Below, one piece after another: positions 19,548 through 28,769 of a DNA stretch of 64,000 bases. The notes beneath the pieces were generated by a model, which did not search any database, was not told where the DNA came from, and was given only the letters and a program-made list of their open reading frames with translations. The stretch covers positions 38,529 through 102,528 of the forward strand of contig NZ_BLAF01000005.1 in NCBI RefSeq assembly GCF_009687885.1. Reading direction: 5' to 3'. The DNA comes from Acrocarpospora pleiomorpha. Its GTDB lineage: Bacteria > Actinomycetota > Actinomycetes > Streptosporangiales > Streptosporangiaceae. The position numbers were made by a program, and so were the translations under genes. Position 1 is the stretch's first letter. The number at the start of each line of letters is the position of its first letter.

Positions 19548-20627
19548 ATGAGGGTGGTCCTCGCCGGCGGCGGGACGGCCGGCCATATTGAGCCGGCGCT
19601 CGCGCTGGCCGACGCGCTTCGTCAGATCGACCCCACGATCGGGATCACCTGCCTCGGCACCGATCGCGGCCTGGAGACCCGGCTGGTGCCGGCCCGGGGT
19701 TACGACCTGCAGCTGGTGCCCGCGGTGCCGCTGCCCCGCGCGATCACCCCGCAGCTGCTCGCGGTGCCGGGCCGGCTGGCCGGGGCGATCAACGCCGCCA
19801 CCGGCATCCTGGACAAGGTCGGCGCCAACGTCCTGGTCGGGTTCGGCGGCTACGTGGCCACACCGGCCTACCTGGCCGCGCGCCGCCGCGGCATCCCGAT
19901 CGTGGTGCACGAGGCCAATCCCCGGCCCGGCCTGGCCAACCGGCTGGGCGCGCGGCTGACCGACCACGTGTTCACCGGCCATCCGGACACCCCGCTGCCG
20001 GGGGCGGTGTGCATCGGCATCCCGCTGCGCCGCCAGGTGGTGGACATGGACCGGTTCTCGCTCGGCGACAAGGCCCGCTCCTACTTCGGCCTGGAGTCGG
20101 ACCGGCCGACGCTGCTGGTGTTCGGCGGCTCCCAGGGCGCCCGGTCGATCAACAAGGCCGCGCTGGACGCCGCGCCCGCGCTGCGCGCCGCCGGGGTGCA
20201 GGTGCTGCACGTGATCGGCCCGAAGAACACGGTCGAGCAGGAGCCCCCGCCCGGCGACCCGCAGTACGTCATCCTGCCGTATGTGGACCGCATGGACCTG
20301 GCGTACGCGGCGGCCGACCTGGTGCTGTGCCGGAGCGGTGCGATGACCTGCGCCGAGCTGACCGCCGTGGGCCTGCCCGCGGCCTACGTGCCGCTGCCGC
20401 ACGGCAACGGCGAGCAGCGCTTAAACGCCCTGCCGATCGTCCAGGCGGGCGGTGGGCTGATGGTGGAGGACGCCGACCTCACCCCCGAGTGGATCATGAG
20501 GGTGCTGGCGCCGCTGCTGAACAACCCGGAGAAGGTGGCCGTGATGTGCGAGGCGGCCCTGCAGATGGGGCGCAAGGACGCCGACGTGACGCTCGCCCGC
20601 AAGGTTCTGGAGATCGCAGCGCGATGA
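19548..20627 (+). CDS. murG: Lipid II synthase (GlcNAc transferase)
   Basis: Peripheral membrane GT28 glycosyltransferase converting lipid I to lipid II; 359 residues, close to the usual length. The N-terminal glycine-rich loop is [18 protein letters not shown]. The C-terminal donor domain has [32 protein letters not shown] and [13 protein letters not shown]. The ATG at 19548 follows AGGGAGAG and gives the standard N-terminus. The stop overlaps the murC start (ATGA). Confidence 0.95.
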   Translation: MRVVLAGGGTAGHIEPALALADALRQIDPTIGITCLGTDRGLETRLVPARGYDLQLVPAVPLPRAITPQLLAVPGRLAGAINAATGILDKVGANVLVGFGGYVATPAYLAARRRGIPIVVHEANPRPGLANRLGARLTDHVFTGHPDTPLPGAVCIGIPLRRQVVDMDRFSLGDKARSYFGLESDRPTLLVFGGSQGARSINKAALDAAPALRAAGVQVLHVIGPKNTVEQEPPPGDPQYVILPYVDRMDLAYAAADLVLCRSGAMTCAELTAVGLPAAYVPLPHGNGEQRLNALPIVQAGGGLMVEDADLTPEWIMRVLAPLLNNPEKVAVMCEAALQMGRKDADVTLARKVLEIAAR

Positions 20628-22018
20628 GTCTGGTGAAACTGATTGAGCCGGTGCCGGCCGAGGAGCTCGGCCGGGTGCATTTCATCGGCATCGGCGGGGC
20701 GGGCATGTCGGGCATCGCCAGGATCCTGCTCAAGCGCGGGGTGGCCGTGTCCGGCAGCGACGCCCGCAGCTCGGACATGCTCACCGAGCTGCGCGAGCTG
20801 GGCGCGACCGTGCACGTCGGGCACGCGGCCTCGCACATCAGGGACGTGAACACGGTCGTGGTGTCCACCGCCATCCGGGACTCCAACCCGGAGCTGGGGG
20901 AGGCGCTGCGGCAGAACGTGCGGATCATCCCGCGCGCGGCGGCGCTGGCGGCGGTGATGACCGGGCGGGTCGGCATCGCGATCGCGGGCACTCACGGCAA
21001 GACCACGACCACCTCCATGCTCACCGTGGCGCTACAGAAGTGTGGCGCGGACCCGTCGTACTGCGTGGGCGGGCAGCTGGTCACCACCGGGCTCGGCGCG
21101 GACGAGGGCACCGGGGACGTCTTCGTGGCCGAGGCCGACGAGAGCGACGGCTCGTTCCTGATGCTGGCCCCCCGGATCGCCGTGGTGACCAACGTCGAGG
21201 CCGACCACCTGGACAACTACGGCGACCCCGAGGCGGTCTACGACAGCTTCAACCGGTTCGTCGAGCGGATCGGGTCCACGCTGGTGCTCTGCGCCGACGA
21301 CCCGGGCGCGGCCAAGCTGGCGCCCGTCGCCCGGGCGCGCGGCCTCAAGGTCGTCACGTACGGCGAGGGTGAGGCGGACGTCCGGGTCGCCGAGGTGCTC
21401 CCGAAGGGCCTGGGCGTGGAGTTCGAGGTGTCCGGGCTCGGCCGGGTCAAGCTCTCGGTGCCCGGGCGGCACAACGCGCTCAACGCGGCCGCCGTGATCG
21501 CCGTGGCGCTCGAGCTCGGCCTGCCGTTCGAGGAGGTCAGGGACGGCCTGGCGGCCTTCACCGGGGCCAAGCGCCGGTTCGAGGCCAAGGGCGAGGCGGA
21601 CGGCGTCAGCGTCTTCGACAGCTACGCCCACCATCCCACCGAGCTCGCCGCCGACCTGGCCGCGGCCAGGGACGTGGTGTCCGGGAGCGGCCGGGTCATC
21701 GCCGTCTTCCAGCCGCACCTGTACTCCAGGACCCGGTTCTTCGCCGCCGAGTTCGGCGCCGCCCTCGGCCTGGCCGACGAGGCGATCGTGCTGGACGTCT
21801 ACGGCGCGCGCGAGGACCCCGAGCCCGGCGTCTCCGGCGCGCTGGTGGCGGGCCAGATCCCGCTCCCGTCGGCACAGGTCTCGTATGCTCCGGACAGGTC
21901 CGCGGTGCCCGCCCTGGTGGCGGGCAGGGCCCGGCCGGGCGACATCGTGCTCACCATGGGCGCCGGCGACGTCACCGAGCTCGGCCCGCACATCGTCGCG
22001 GAGCTGCACGCCCGATAG
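20624..22018 (+). CDS. murC: UDP-N-acetylmuramate:L-alanine ligase
   Basis: First stem-peptide ligase, 464 residues. Signatures: [17 protein letters not shown] (UDP binding), [16 protein letters not shown] (ATP loop), [25 protein letters not shown] and [17 protein letters not shown]. The ATG at 20624 overlaps the murG stop. It is the last gene before a 100-bp spacer filled by a long hairpin; ftsQ follows. Confidence 0.95.
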   Translation: MSLVKLIEPVPAEELGRVHFIGIGGAGMSGIARILLKRGVAVSGSDARSSDMLTELRELGATVHVGHAASHIRDVNTVVVSTAIRDSNPELGEALRQNVRIIPRAAALAAVMTGRVGIAIAGTHGKTTTTSMLTVALQKCGADPSYCVGGQLVTTGLGADEGTGDVFVAEADESDGSFLMLAPRIAVVTNVEADHLDNYGDPEAVYDSFNRFVERIGSTLVLCADDPGAAKLAPVARARGLKVVTYGEGEADVRVAEVLPKGLGVEFEVSGLGRVKLSVPGRHNALNAAAVIAVALELGLPFEEVRDGLAAFTGAKRRFEAKGEADGVSVFDSYAHHPTELAADLAAARDVVSGSGRVIAVFQPHLYSRTRFFAAEFGAALGLADEAIVLDVYGAREDPEPGVSGALVAGQIPLPSAQVSYAPDRSAVPALVAGRARPGDIVLTMGAGDVTELGPHIVAELHAR

Positions 22019-22105
22019 TTAATGAGAAAGGCGTGATCTGGCAGCCGCAGCGGTGAGTCGCCTGGTCGGCGGCTAGGCGGCTGTCGGGGATGGTTTTCTC
22101 GTTAA
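22019..22105 (+). promoter_or_regulatory. Long three-part hairpin between murC and ftsQ
   Basis: Starting one base after the murC stop, nested arms fold on themselves. The outer arm TTAATGAGAAA (22019-22029) pairs with TTTCTCGTTAA (22095-22105) with one G-U pair. The middle CAGCCGC (22042-22048) pairs with GCGGCTG (22077-22083), extendable with wobble pairs. The inner AGTCGCC (22056-22062) pairs with GGCGGCT (22068-22074) over a 5-base loop. The ftsQ ribosome binding site (AGGGAG, 22107-22112) begins immediately after. It could be an attenuator, a translation regulator, an mRNA processing site or a small palindromic insert. Confidence 0.7.
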
Positions 22106-22118
22106 TAGGGAGCCCGCG

Positions 22119-22829
22119 GTGAGGAAGAGCGTCCTTTGGCGTACGGCTGTCGCCACCCTGCTGGCCGGTGGGGTGGTGGCGGTGGCCGGATGGGTGGTGT
22201 TCCTCTCGCCGGTCCTGGGGGTGCGCGAAGTCGCCGTGATCGGCAACCAGCGGCTGCCCGCCGAGGAAGTCCGCAGGGCCGCCGCAGTACCGCCGGACAC
22301 CCCGCTGGTCGGGGTGGACACCGACGCCGTCAGGGCCAGGGTGGCCGCGCTGCGGGCGGTCGAGTCGGTCACCGTGGACCGGGAGTGGCCGGGCACGTTG
22401 CTGATCTCCGTGGTGGAGCGGATGCCGCTGGTGGCGGTGCCGATCAACGGCAGGACGACGGTCGTGGACCGGTTCGGCGTCGTGCTGGACCTGGTGAACA
22501 CCACGGACACCGCGGATCCCGCGGGGGCGGTGGATCCGGTGACCTTGCGGCTGCCCGAGCTGAAGACCAACCGGTTCGATCCGGCCGATCCCGGGATCAA
22601 GGCCGCGCTGGCCGTGCTCGCCAGCCTGCCGGAGAGCCTGTCCCGGCGGGTGCGGCAGGTGAGCGCCGCGTCCGCGGAAACCGTGACGCTGACGCTCGCC
22701 GATGGCCGTACCGTGGTGTGGGGCGGTCCCGAGCGGACCGGGGACAAAGCCAGGATCCTGACCACGCTGCTTCGCGAGAACGCCATGACCTTCGACGTCA
22801 GCTCCCCTGACGTGGTAACCGTCAAGTGA
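22119..22829 (+). CDS. ftsQ: Cell division protein FtsQ
   Basis: Bitopic divisome protein, 236 residues, member of the FtsQLB complex. Short basic cytoplasmic end (VRKSVLWRTAVA), one transmembrane helix (about residues 8-30), then a POTRA domain (VREVAVIGNQRLPAEEVRRA through TLLISVVERMPLVAVP) and the FtsQ C-terminal domain. The GTG start has AGGGAG upstream, directly after the hairpin listed above. Length is somewhat short but all domains are present. Confidence 0.92.
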   Translation: MRKSVLWRTAVATLLAGGVVAVAGWVVFLSPVLGVREVAVIGNQRLPAEEVRRAAAVPPDTPLVGVDTDAVRARVAALRAVESVTVDREWPGTLLISVVERMPLVAVPINGRTTVVDRFGVVLDLVNTTDTADPAGAVDPVTLRLPELKTNRFDPADPGIKAALAVLASLPESLSRRVRQVSAASAETVTLTLADGRTVVWGGPERTGDKARILTTLLRENAMTFDVSSPDVVTVK

Positions 22830-22867
22830 GATGGGCGACACGCCGGACGTGCTTGCGGCGCGGTTAG

Positions 22868-22897
22868 TTGACCCTGGGGGAGGCGCAACCCTACTGT
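22868..22897 (+). promoter_or_regulatory. Probable ftsZ promoter
   Basis: TTGACC (22868-22873) and TACTGT (22892-22897) are separated by 18 bp. It lies in the ftsQ-ftsZ gap, where actinomycetes usually have ftsZ-specific promoters. Confidence 0.5.
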
Positions 22898-22907
22898 CCG
22901 TATCAAT

Positions 22908-22943
22908 CCTCAGGTTGACATAACTCTAAACTTCAACTTGAGG
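22908..22943. promoter_or_regulatory. Inverted repeat upstream of ftsZ
   Basis: CCTCAGGTTGA (22908-22918) and TCAACTTGAGG (22933-22943) are inverted copies with one mismatch (G-U in RNA), separated by 14 bases. It may be an operator or a leader hairpin just downstream of the predicted ftsZ promoter. Confidence 0.6.
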
Positions 22944-22977
22944 GTGAGGGTTTGAACAGAGCGGGCAGCCGTCCGCG

Positions 22978-22993
22978 TTGCGACGCGTCGCAA
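22978..22993. promoter_or_regulatory. Perfect 16-bp palindrome in ftsZ leader
   Basis: TTGCGACGCGTCGCAA is a perfect palindrome 41 bases before the chosen ftsZ start. It is a candidate repressor or activator site; the cognate protein is unknown. Confidence 0.6.
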
Positions 22994-23034
22994 TGACAAC
23001 AGACATATGTAAGCGAGCGGAAAGGCCCCTCGTC

Positions 23035-24522
23035 GTGGCAGCACCGCAGAACTACCTCGCGGTCATCAAGGTCGTCGGCATCGGCGGCGGCGGAGTGAAC
23101 GCCGTGAACCGGATGATTGAGGAGGGACTCAAGGGCGTCGAGTTCATCGCCATCAACACCGACGCCCAGGCGCTGCTGATGAGTGACGCCGATGTGAAAC
23201 TGGACGTGGGGCGTGAGCTCACGCGTGGCCTGGGCGCCGGCGCCAACCCCGAGGTGGGGCGCAAGGCCGCCGAGGATCACCGCGAGGAGATCGAAGAGGT
23301 CATCAAGGGCGCCGACATGGTGTTCGTGACGGCCGGGGAGGGCGGCGGCACCGGCACCGGCGGCGCGCCCGTGGTGGCCAACATCGCCAGGTCGCTGGGC
23401 GCCCTGACCATAGGGGTGGTGACCCGCCCGTTCAGCTTCGAGGGCAAGCGCCGCGCCATGCAGGCGGAGGCCGGAATAGAGAATCTCCGGGCGGAGGTGG
23501 ACACCCTCATCGTCATCCCGAACGACCGGCTGCTGTCCATCTCGGACCGCCAGGTGAGCGTGCTGGACGCGTTCAAGGCCGCTGACCAGGTGCTGCTCTC
23601 GGGTGTGCAGGGCATCACCGACCTGATCACCACGCCGGGCCTGATCAACCTGGACTTCGCCGACGTGAAGTCGGTCATGTCCGGGGCCGGGTCCGCGCTG
23701 ATGGGCATCGGCCACGCCCGGGGCGACGACCGCTCGGTGGCCGCCGCCGAGATGGCGGTCTCCAGCCCGCTGCTGGAAGCCAGCATCGACGGCGCGCACG
23801 GCGTGCTGCTGTCCATCGCGGGCGGCTCCGACCTGGGCCTGTTCGAGATCAACGAGGCCGCCCAGCTGGTCTCCAGCGCGGCCGCGCCGGACGCCAACAT
23901 CATCTTCGGCACGGTCATCGACGACGCGCTCGGCGACGAGGTCCGGGTCACGGTGATCGCGGCCGGGTTCGACGAGCCGGTGCCGGAGAAGCCCGCCGTC
24001 ATGCCGCAGCCGCGCCAGCAGCAGGCCCGCCCCGCCCCCGCCCAGGCCCCGGCCCAGGCCGCCCCGGCGGGCCGGGAGCGTCCCGCGCTGTCGTCCTTCG
24101 TGGCGCCGGCCAAGCCCGAGCCCCGCCATGACTCCCGGCAGGAGTCGCGGCCCGACCCGCGGACGGAGCAGCCGCCCGCGCCGGTGCGCCCGCTCACCCC
24201 GGCGGTCTCGCCGCCGGTCTCGCCCGTGCAGCCGACGCCGCCGATCACCTCGCCCCCGGCCCAGCCGGGGCCGAACCACCCGGCGGCGCAGCCCCAGGTG
24301 GCCTCGGCCGAGCAGGTCGCGCCCGCGGTGCCGTTCGGACGGGAGGGCGAGGCTTCGCGGCCGGACCACCAGGGGGCGTCGGGCACCGGCCCTTTCGCCA
24401 TCCCGCGGCCGACCGAGCCGCCGACTCCGATCACCTCCAAGCTCACCCAGCCGGTCCCCCGGCGCCCGGTGGTCTTCGAGGAGCAGGAGGAGGAGCTGGA
24501 CGTGCCGGACTTCCTGAAGTGA
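23035..24522 (+). CDS. ftsZ: Tubulin-like division GTPase FtsZ
   Basis: Forms the Z-ring; 495 residues. GTP-binding domain: [19 protein letters not shown], the tubulin signature [13 protein letters not shown], and the T7 loop region [14 protein letters not shown]. An unusually Pro/Gln-rich linker of roughly 150 residues runs from about residue 317 to a conserved C-terminal peptide (ELDVPDFLK) that binds SepF/FtsA-type partners. The GTG at 23035 gives the standard N-terminus [15 protein letters not shown]; an ATG at 22993 and a TTG at 22978 are in frame upstream and would put the palindrome in or at coding sequence. Confidence 0.95.
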   Translation: MAAPQNYLAVIKVVGIGGGGVNAVNRMIEEGLKGVEFIAINTDAQALLMSDADVKLDVGRELTRGLGAGANPEVGRKAAEDHREEIEEVIKGADMVFVTAGEGGGTGTGGAPVVANIARSLGALTIGVVTRPFSFEGKRRAMQAEAGIENLRAEVDTLIVIPNDRLLSISDRQVSVLDAFKAADQVLLSGVQGITDLITTPGLINLDFADVKSVMSGAGSALMGIGHARGDDRSVAAAEMAVSSPLLEASIDGAHGVLLSIAGGSDLGLFEINEAAQLVSSAAAPDANIIFGTVIDDALGDEVRVTVIAAGFDEPVPEKPAVMPQPRQQQARPAPAQAPAQAAPAGRERPALSSFVAPAKPEPRHDSRQESRPDPRTEQPPAPVRPLTPAVSPPVSPVQPTPPITSPPAQPGPNHPAAQPQVASAEQVAPAVPFGREGEASRPDHQGASGTGPFAIPRPTEPPTPITSKLTQPVPRRPVVFEEQEEELDVPDFLK

Positions 24523-24535
24523 TCCACGGCACGTG

Positions 24536-25249
24536 ATGGACCCGGATCCCCCCGCCGGGCGCCGTATCGAGCTCGCGGCCGCGCTGGCCGACGTGGAGCG
24601 GCGCATCCTGGACGCGTGCCGCGCCACCGGCAGGGCCCGCGAGGAGCTGACGCTGATCGCGGTCACCAAGACGTACCCGGCGGCCGACCTGCGGTTGCTG
24701 GCTGAGCTTGGGGTGCGCGATGTGGGGGAGAACCGCGACCAGGAGGCGGCGGTCAAGGCCGCTGAATGCGCGGATCTCCCTCTTACCTGGCATTTCATCG
24801 GTCAGGTGCAGACGAACAAGGCCAGATCCATCGTCTCGTACGCGGATCTGATCCACGGCGTGGACCGGAGCCGCCTGGTGGCGGCGCTGAGCCGCGAAGC
24901 CGTCCGGGCGGGACGCGAGGTCGGCTGCCTCGTTCAGGTGGCCCTGGACGACCGTCCTGAGCGCGGTGGCGCCCGTCCTGCCGACGTCCCTGCCCTCGCC
25001 GCCGCTCTGGCCGAGGCGCCGGGTCTGCGGCTGCGGGGGGTCATGGCGGTGGCCCCGCTGGGATCTGACCCGGATGTCGCTTTCGCCCGTTTGTTCGACG
25101 TGGCGCAAGCCGTACAGAAGGAGCATCCTGGGGCGGATGTGATTTCTGCCGGGATGAGTGGCGATCTCGCGCAGGCGATAGCGAAAGGTGCGACACACCT
25201 GCGTGTCGGTACGGCGTTGCTCGGCCGCCGGACGCCCTTCGTCAGGTAA
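24536..25249 (+). CDS. ylmE: YggS/YlmE-type PLP homeostasis protein
   Basis: PLP-binding alanine-racemase-fold protein of the YggS/PROSC family, involved in vitamin B6 and amino-acid homeostasis, not racemisation. 237 residues; PLP lysine at K45 in AVTKTYP, then VRDVGENRDQEAAVKA, LTWHFIGQVQTNKAR, and SAGMSGDLAQAIAKGATHLR at the phosphate-binding end. ATG at 24536 or the overlapping GTG at 24533. It starts only 13 bases after ftsZ; the pgeF/ylmD gene usually found between the two is missing. Confidence 0.92.
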   Translation: MDPDPPAGRRIELAAALADVERRILDACRATGRAREELTLIAVTKTYPAADLRLLAELGVRDVGENRDQEAAVKAAECADLPLTWHFIGQVQTNKARSIVSYADLIHGVDRSRLVAALSREAVRAGREVGCLVQVALDDRPERGGARPADVPALAAALAEAPGLRLRGVMAVAPLGSDPDVAFARLFDVAQAVQKEHPGADVISAGMSGDLAQAIAKGATHLRVGTALLGRRTPFVR

Positions 25250-25391
25250 TGTCCCCCGAGTAAAGGTAGAGGTCGATCAGCGGTTCGCCAGTCGGGGGGT
25301 TAGGCTTCCGCCACGGACCTTCAAGGCCCTCGACGGCGCCCGGCACGCTAGGGTGGCCGCAGAGGCACGGTAGACGGAGGACGACGGAGCG

Positions 25392-25898
25392 ATGGCCGGC
25401 GCGATGCGCAAGATGGCGGTCTACCTCGGTCTCGTGGAGGACGACGACCGCTACGACAGGTATCGGGACTACGACGCCGACGATTTCGGCGTGGACCCGT
25501 ATGACGGGCAGGGCGAGGAGTTCGCCGCTGCCGGGACCCACGGGCGCGATGCGGGCGACGACACGCCGGTTCCCGCGCCGAGGCCCTCCACCGCGGTGAT
25601 CGAGCGCCGAACGACGGATCTGGCGCGGATCACCACCCTGCACCCCCGCACGTACAACGAGGCGCGCACGATCGGGGAGCACTTCCGGGAGGGCACGCCG
25701 GTCATCATGAATCTGACCGAAATGGTTGACAGCGACGCGAAACGTCTAGTCGATTTTGCGGCAGGTCTGGTTTTTGGGCTACACGGCAGCATTGAACGTG
25801 TTACCAACAAGGTGTTCCTGTTGTCCCCTGCCAATGTTGAGGTGACCGCGGAGGACAAGGCTCGGATCGCGGAACGCGGCTTCTTCAACCAGAGCTAG
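25392..25898 (+). CDS. sepF: Cell division protein SepF
   Basis: FtsZ membrane anchor and ring organiser, 168 residues. N-terminal amphipathic membrane-targeting segment ([17 protein letters not shown]), an acidic Asp/Tyr-rich linker, and the C-terminal SepF core ([58 protein letters not shown]). RBS GGAGGACGACGGAGCG precedes the ATG. A 142-bp gap before it includes a TAGGGT hexamer at 25369, so it may have its own promoter. Confidence 0.95.
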   Translation: MAGAMRKMAVYLGLVEDDDRYDRYRDYDADDFGVDPYDGQGEEFAAAGTHGRDAGDDTPVPAPRPSTAVIERRTTDLARITTLHPRTYNEARTIGEHFREGTPVIMNLTEMVDSDAKRLVDFAAGLVFGLHGSIERVTNKVFLLSPANVEVTAEDKARIAERGFFNQS

Positions 25899-25993
25899 AG
25901 TTCCTTGTATGGACAGTGAAAAGCTGAGCGGTGCCCACGGGGACCGGAGGCGGCGAACCTGGCAGCGGGCCAGGACGGAGGCGGGGCGCGACC

Positions 25994-26287
25994 GTGGGGA
26001 TCGTTAGTGGTGTCTTGGTCTTCGTCCTGTCCCTCTACCTGGTCCTGCTGATCGGCAGGATGATCTTCGAGACGGTGCAGGCGTTCGCCCGGGCCTGGCG
26101 GCCCCGAGGGCCGGTTCTGGTCCTCGCCGAGGCCACTTACACGGCCACGGATCCACCCCTCAAATTCCTCCGCCGTTTCATTCCTCCCCTGAGGTTGGGT
26201 ACGGTGGCCTTTGACCTAAGCTTCACAGTGCTGTTCATTGTGGTCTTGGTCTTGATCCAAGTCGTGTCCGCGTTTGGTCGAGGATAG
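25994..26287 (+). CDS. YggT-family membrane protein (YlmG)
   Basis: A 97-residue protein with two transmembrane segments (about 5-25 and 72-95) and the YggT core FIPPLRLGTVAFDLSF. The GTG at 25994 gives VGIVSGVLVFVLSLYLVLL and follows GGAGG; a start at 25931 would add a non-conserved Gly/Arg-rich tail. Found next to sepF across Gram-positive bacteria; effects on division and nucleoid placement are reported in some systems, but the mechanism is unclear. Confidence 0.88.
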   Translation: MGIVSGVLVFVLSLYLVLLIGRMIFETVQAFARAWRPRGPVLVLAEATYTATDPPLKFLRRFIPPLRLGTVAFDLSFTVLFIVVLVLIQVVSAFGRG

Positions 26288-26332
26288 GTCACTTCTCTCC
26301 GGACAGACTCCAAGCGCGCCAAGGAGACCCAA

Positions 26333-27235
26333 ATGCCGCTGACGCCCGCTGATGTGCGGAACAAGCAGTTCAGTACGACCCGGCTGAGGCCGGGCTACGA
26401 CGAGGAAGAGGTGGACGCCTTCCTCGACGAGGTCGAGGCCGAACTCGACCGCCTCATCCAGGAGAACGAGGAGCTCCGCGCCAAGCTGGCCGAGTGCCTG
26501 CGGGGCAAGGTCCCCGGCGGCATGGCCGGGGGGATGGCGGGAGGCATGGCCGGCGGCATGATGGGCGGCGGCATGCAGATGGCTCCCGCGCCCGTCGCCG
26601 AGCCCAAGCCGGAGATGATGGTTCCGCAGCCGGAGCCGATGCGCCAGCCCGAGCCGGTGCGTCCCGAGCCCGTCCCCGTCGGCATGGGCCTGCCGCCCGC
26701 CGAGGACAACATGGACACCGCGGCTCGGGTGCTGGCCCTGGCCCAGCAGACCGCCGACCAGGCCATCGCGGACGCCCGCCGGGAGGCGGACGAGACCGTG
26801 ACCCGGGCCCGCCGCGAGGCCGACGAGGTGCTGGGCAAGGCGCGCCGCCAGGCCGAGCAGATCATCGGCGACGCCCGTGCCCGCGCCGAGACGCTGGAAC
26901 GTGACGCTCAGGAGCGGCACCGCCAGGCGATGGGGTCGCTGGTGCAGACCAGGGACGAGCTGGAGCGCAAGGTCGAGGAGCTGCGCAGCTTCGAGCGGGA
27001 GTACCGCAGCCGCCTCAAGCTGTACCTGGAGAACCAGCTCGCCGAGCTGAACGTCTCCGCCGAGGGCAGCGGTGGCTTCCCGATCGTGCAGGGTCAGGTG
27101 TCAGGTGCGCAGCAGATGGCGCACGCCATCGCGCCCGGCGGCCAGCAGATGCCCGCGCCGAACCCGTTCGGCGGCGACCCGCAGCACTCGGGCGCGTTCC
27201 AGAACCCCGAGGGCCCGCACGGCGACCGCCGGTAA
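26333..27235 (+). CDS. divIVA: Polar growth determinant DivIVA/Wag31
   Basis: Coiled-coil protein marking cell poles and directing apical wall growth; 300 residues. N-terminal DivIVA membrane-binding domain (MPLTPADVRNKQFSTTRL, then YDEEEVDAFLDEVEAELDRL). A Gly/Met repeat (GGMAGGMAGGMAGGMMGGG, about residues 60-80) and a Pro/Glu linker follow. A long second coiled coil (about 120-250) ends near LKLYLENQLAELN. AAGGAG lies upstream of the ATG. The Gly/Met tract is encoded by a short DNA repeat around 26517-26576 and is likely to vary in length between strains. Confidence 0.95.
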   Translation: MPLTPADVRNKQFSTTRLRPGYDEEEVDAFLDEVEAELDRLIQENEELRAKLAECLRGKVPGGMAGGMAGGMAGGMMGGGMQMAPAPVAEPKPEMMVPQPEPMRQPEPVRPEPVPVGMGLPPAEDNMDTAARVLALAQQTADQAIADARREADETVTRARREADEVLGKARRQAEQIIGDARARAETLERDAQERHRQAMGSLVQTRDELERKVEELRSFEREYRSRLKLYLENQLAELNVSAEGSGGFPIVQGQVSGAQQMAHAIAPGGQQMPAPNPFGGDPQHSGAFQNPEGPHGDRR

Positions 27236-27315
27236 CCTTCCGCGTGGAAGTGTTGTCCGGGTCAGGTGTCCGGTAGGCGTCTGGTCACGCGTTCGGTAGT
27301 TCGGAGATCCCCCCA

Positions 27316-28728
27316 GTGATCCTTGTCAGTGCCGCCCTGGTGCTCGCCGCGATCGTCCTGCTGATCGCGGGCGTCGTCCTGGCGAAGCCGTTCCTCGTGA
27401 TGTGGTCGATCGTGGTCAGCGTGCTGTCCGCGGTCTGCCTGCTGATCGGGGCGTTGCTCAGGCGGCACGAGCTGTTCCCGGCCGGCGGGCGGTCTCCGGC
27501 CGCCACCCCCCAGCCGATGCCCCAGCCCATGCCCCAACTGCCGCAGGGGTTACCGCAGCACGCGCAGCAGCCGATGACGCAGGCCTCCCCCCAGATGGCG
27601 CACTCCGCCGCCTACAGCGGGGGGCCGACGCAGCAGATGGCGAACCCGATGATGGCCGCACCCGTGCCAGGACCGGTGGCGGCCCCTGTGCCTCCCGCGC
27701 CATCGATGGCGACCCAGCAGGTTCCCTTCCCGGGAGCGGCCGGTCAGGAGCCGCCGGAACGGCGGCCACGTCCCCCGATGCCCCGGTCCCTGCCGGGCGG
27801 TGGTCTCGGGCCCGACTCGATCGTGCTGGTCATCCCGGGCCGGAAACGGTTCCACCTGCCCAACTGCCGTCAGCTGGCCGATCGCGAGATCGAAGAGCTG
27901 ACCCTGGAGGAGGCCCGCGAGGAGGGCTTCACGCCGTGCACCGCCTGCGTCGCCGAGAGCGCCGCCCCCGGGCAGCCGGGAGAGCCGGCCGAGACCGCAC
28001 CCGGGCGCGCCGGGTCCGCGTCTCCCGCGGCCCCCACCGGCTCCGCCACGAGCATGGACGCTCCCACGGTCTCCGCGTCGATGCCCCGGCCCGAAACGCA
28101 TCAGCCCGGAGCACCTCGTTCAGAAACGCCCCGGTCTGACGCACCCCGGTCTGACGCGCCCTGGCCAGAATCGCCCCGGTCTGAAAAGCCACGACCTGAA
28201 ACACCACGGTCTGAAACGACACGGTCTGAAACGACACGGTCTGAAACGGTCAACCCGACGGTGTCCGTCCCCGTGCCTCCGGCCTCTGTGCCGCCCGTGG
28301 TTCCGGTGCCTTCGTTCCCCTCGGTGCCGCCCGCCTCGTCTGAATGGTCCGCCTTCTCGCGTCCGTCGCCGACCAAGGCGCCGACTTCGCCCGCGCCCGA
28401 CCCCGAGCCCAGCAAGCCCGAGCCGGTGGTCGCCGAATCCGCGGCGGTCAAGGACGAGAAGCCGCGCCCCTTCGACTCGACGGTCGAGGCCACCCGGCCG
28501 GTCACGGCCAAGGACGACGGCGCCAAGGATGACGGCGAGGACGCCACCCCGGAGAAGGCACCCGAGCGGGCGGACGGCGAGATCGTCCACGTGCTGGTCG
28601 GAACCCGGCGGTATCACCGTGCGGAGTGCTCGCTCGTCGGCGACGACAGCGCCGACATCGAGACCATGACCAAGACCAAGGCCGAAGAAGCCGGTCTGAC
28701 CCCCTGCTCGGCCTGCGCCGAGAGGTAA
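27316..28728 (+). CDS. Membrane protein with two HxxxC...CxxC modules
   Basis: Unrecognised 470-residue protein. Two N-terminal transmembrane helices (about residues 2-22 and 25-46) precede a Gln/Met/Pro-rich region. A first ~42-residue module (about 171-214: RFHLPNCRQL ... GFTPCTACVAE) is followed by a long Pro/Ser/Arg/Glu-rich linker with RSE/SET repeats (about 255-315). A second copy of the module ends the protein (about 425-470: RYHRAECSLV ... GLTPCSACAER). Each module has H-x3-C, then about 22 residues, then TPCxAC, like small zinc-binding domains seen elsewhere. It is downstream of divIVA, same strand, GTG start; its role is unknown. Confidence 0.8.
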   Translation: MILVSAALVLAAIVLLIAGVVLAKPFLVMWSIVVSVLSAVCLLIGALLRRHELFPAGGRSPAATPQPMPQPMPQLPQGLPQHAQQPMTQASPQMAHSAAYSGGPTQQMANPMMAAPVPGPVAAPVPPAPSMATQQVPFPGAAGQEPPERRPRPPMPRSLPGGGLGPDSIVLVIPGRKRFHLPNCRQLADREIEELTLEEAREEGFTPCTACVAESAAPGQPGEPAETAPGRAGSASPAAPTGSATSMDAPTVSASMPRPETHQPGAPRSETPRSDAPRSDAPWPESPRSEKPRPETPRSETTRSETTRSETVNPTVSVPVPPASVPPVVPVPSFPSVPPASSEWSAFSRPSPTKAPTSPAPDPEPSKPEPVVAESAAVKDEKPRPFDSTVEATRPVTAKDDGAKDDGEDATPEKAPERADGEIVHVLVGTRRYHRAECSLVGDDSADIETMTKTKAEEAGLTPCSACAER

Positions 28729-28769
28729 TAGCCGAACAGCCAAAGGTATCGGTGAAACCTCCTTGTCGT

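Noticed and set aside
25323-25374. CTCGAC/TAGGGT as a sepF promoter
   Set aside because: The spacing (14 bp) is too short for a normal sigma promoter; only the -10-like hexamer is noted.
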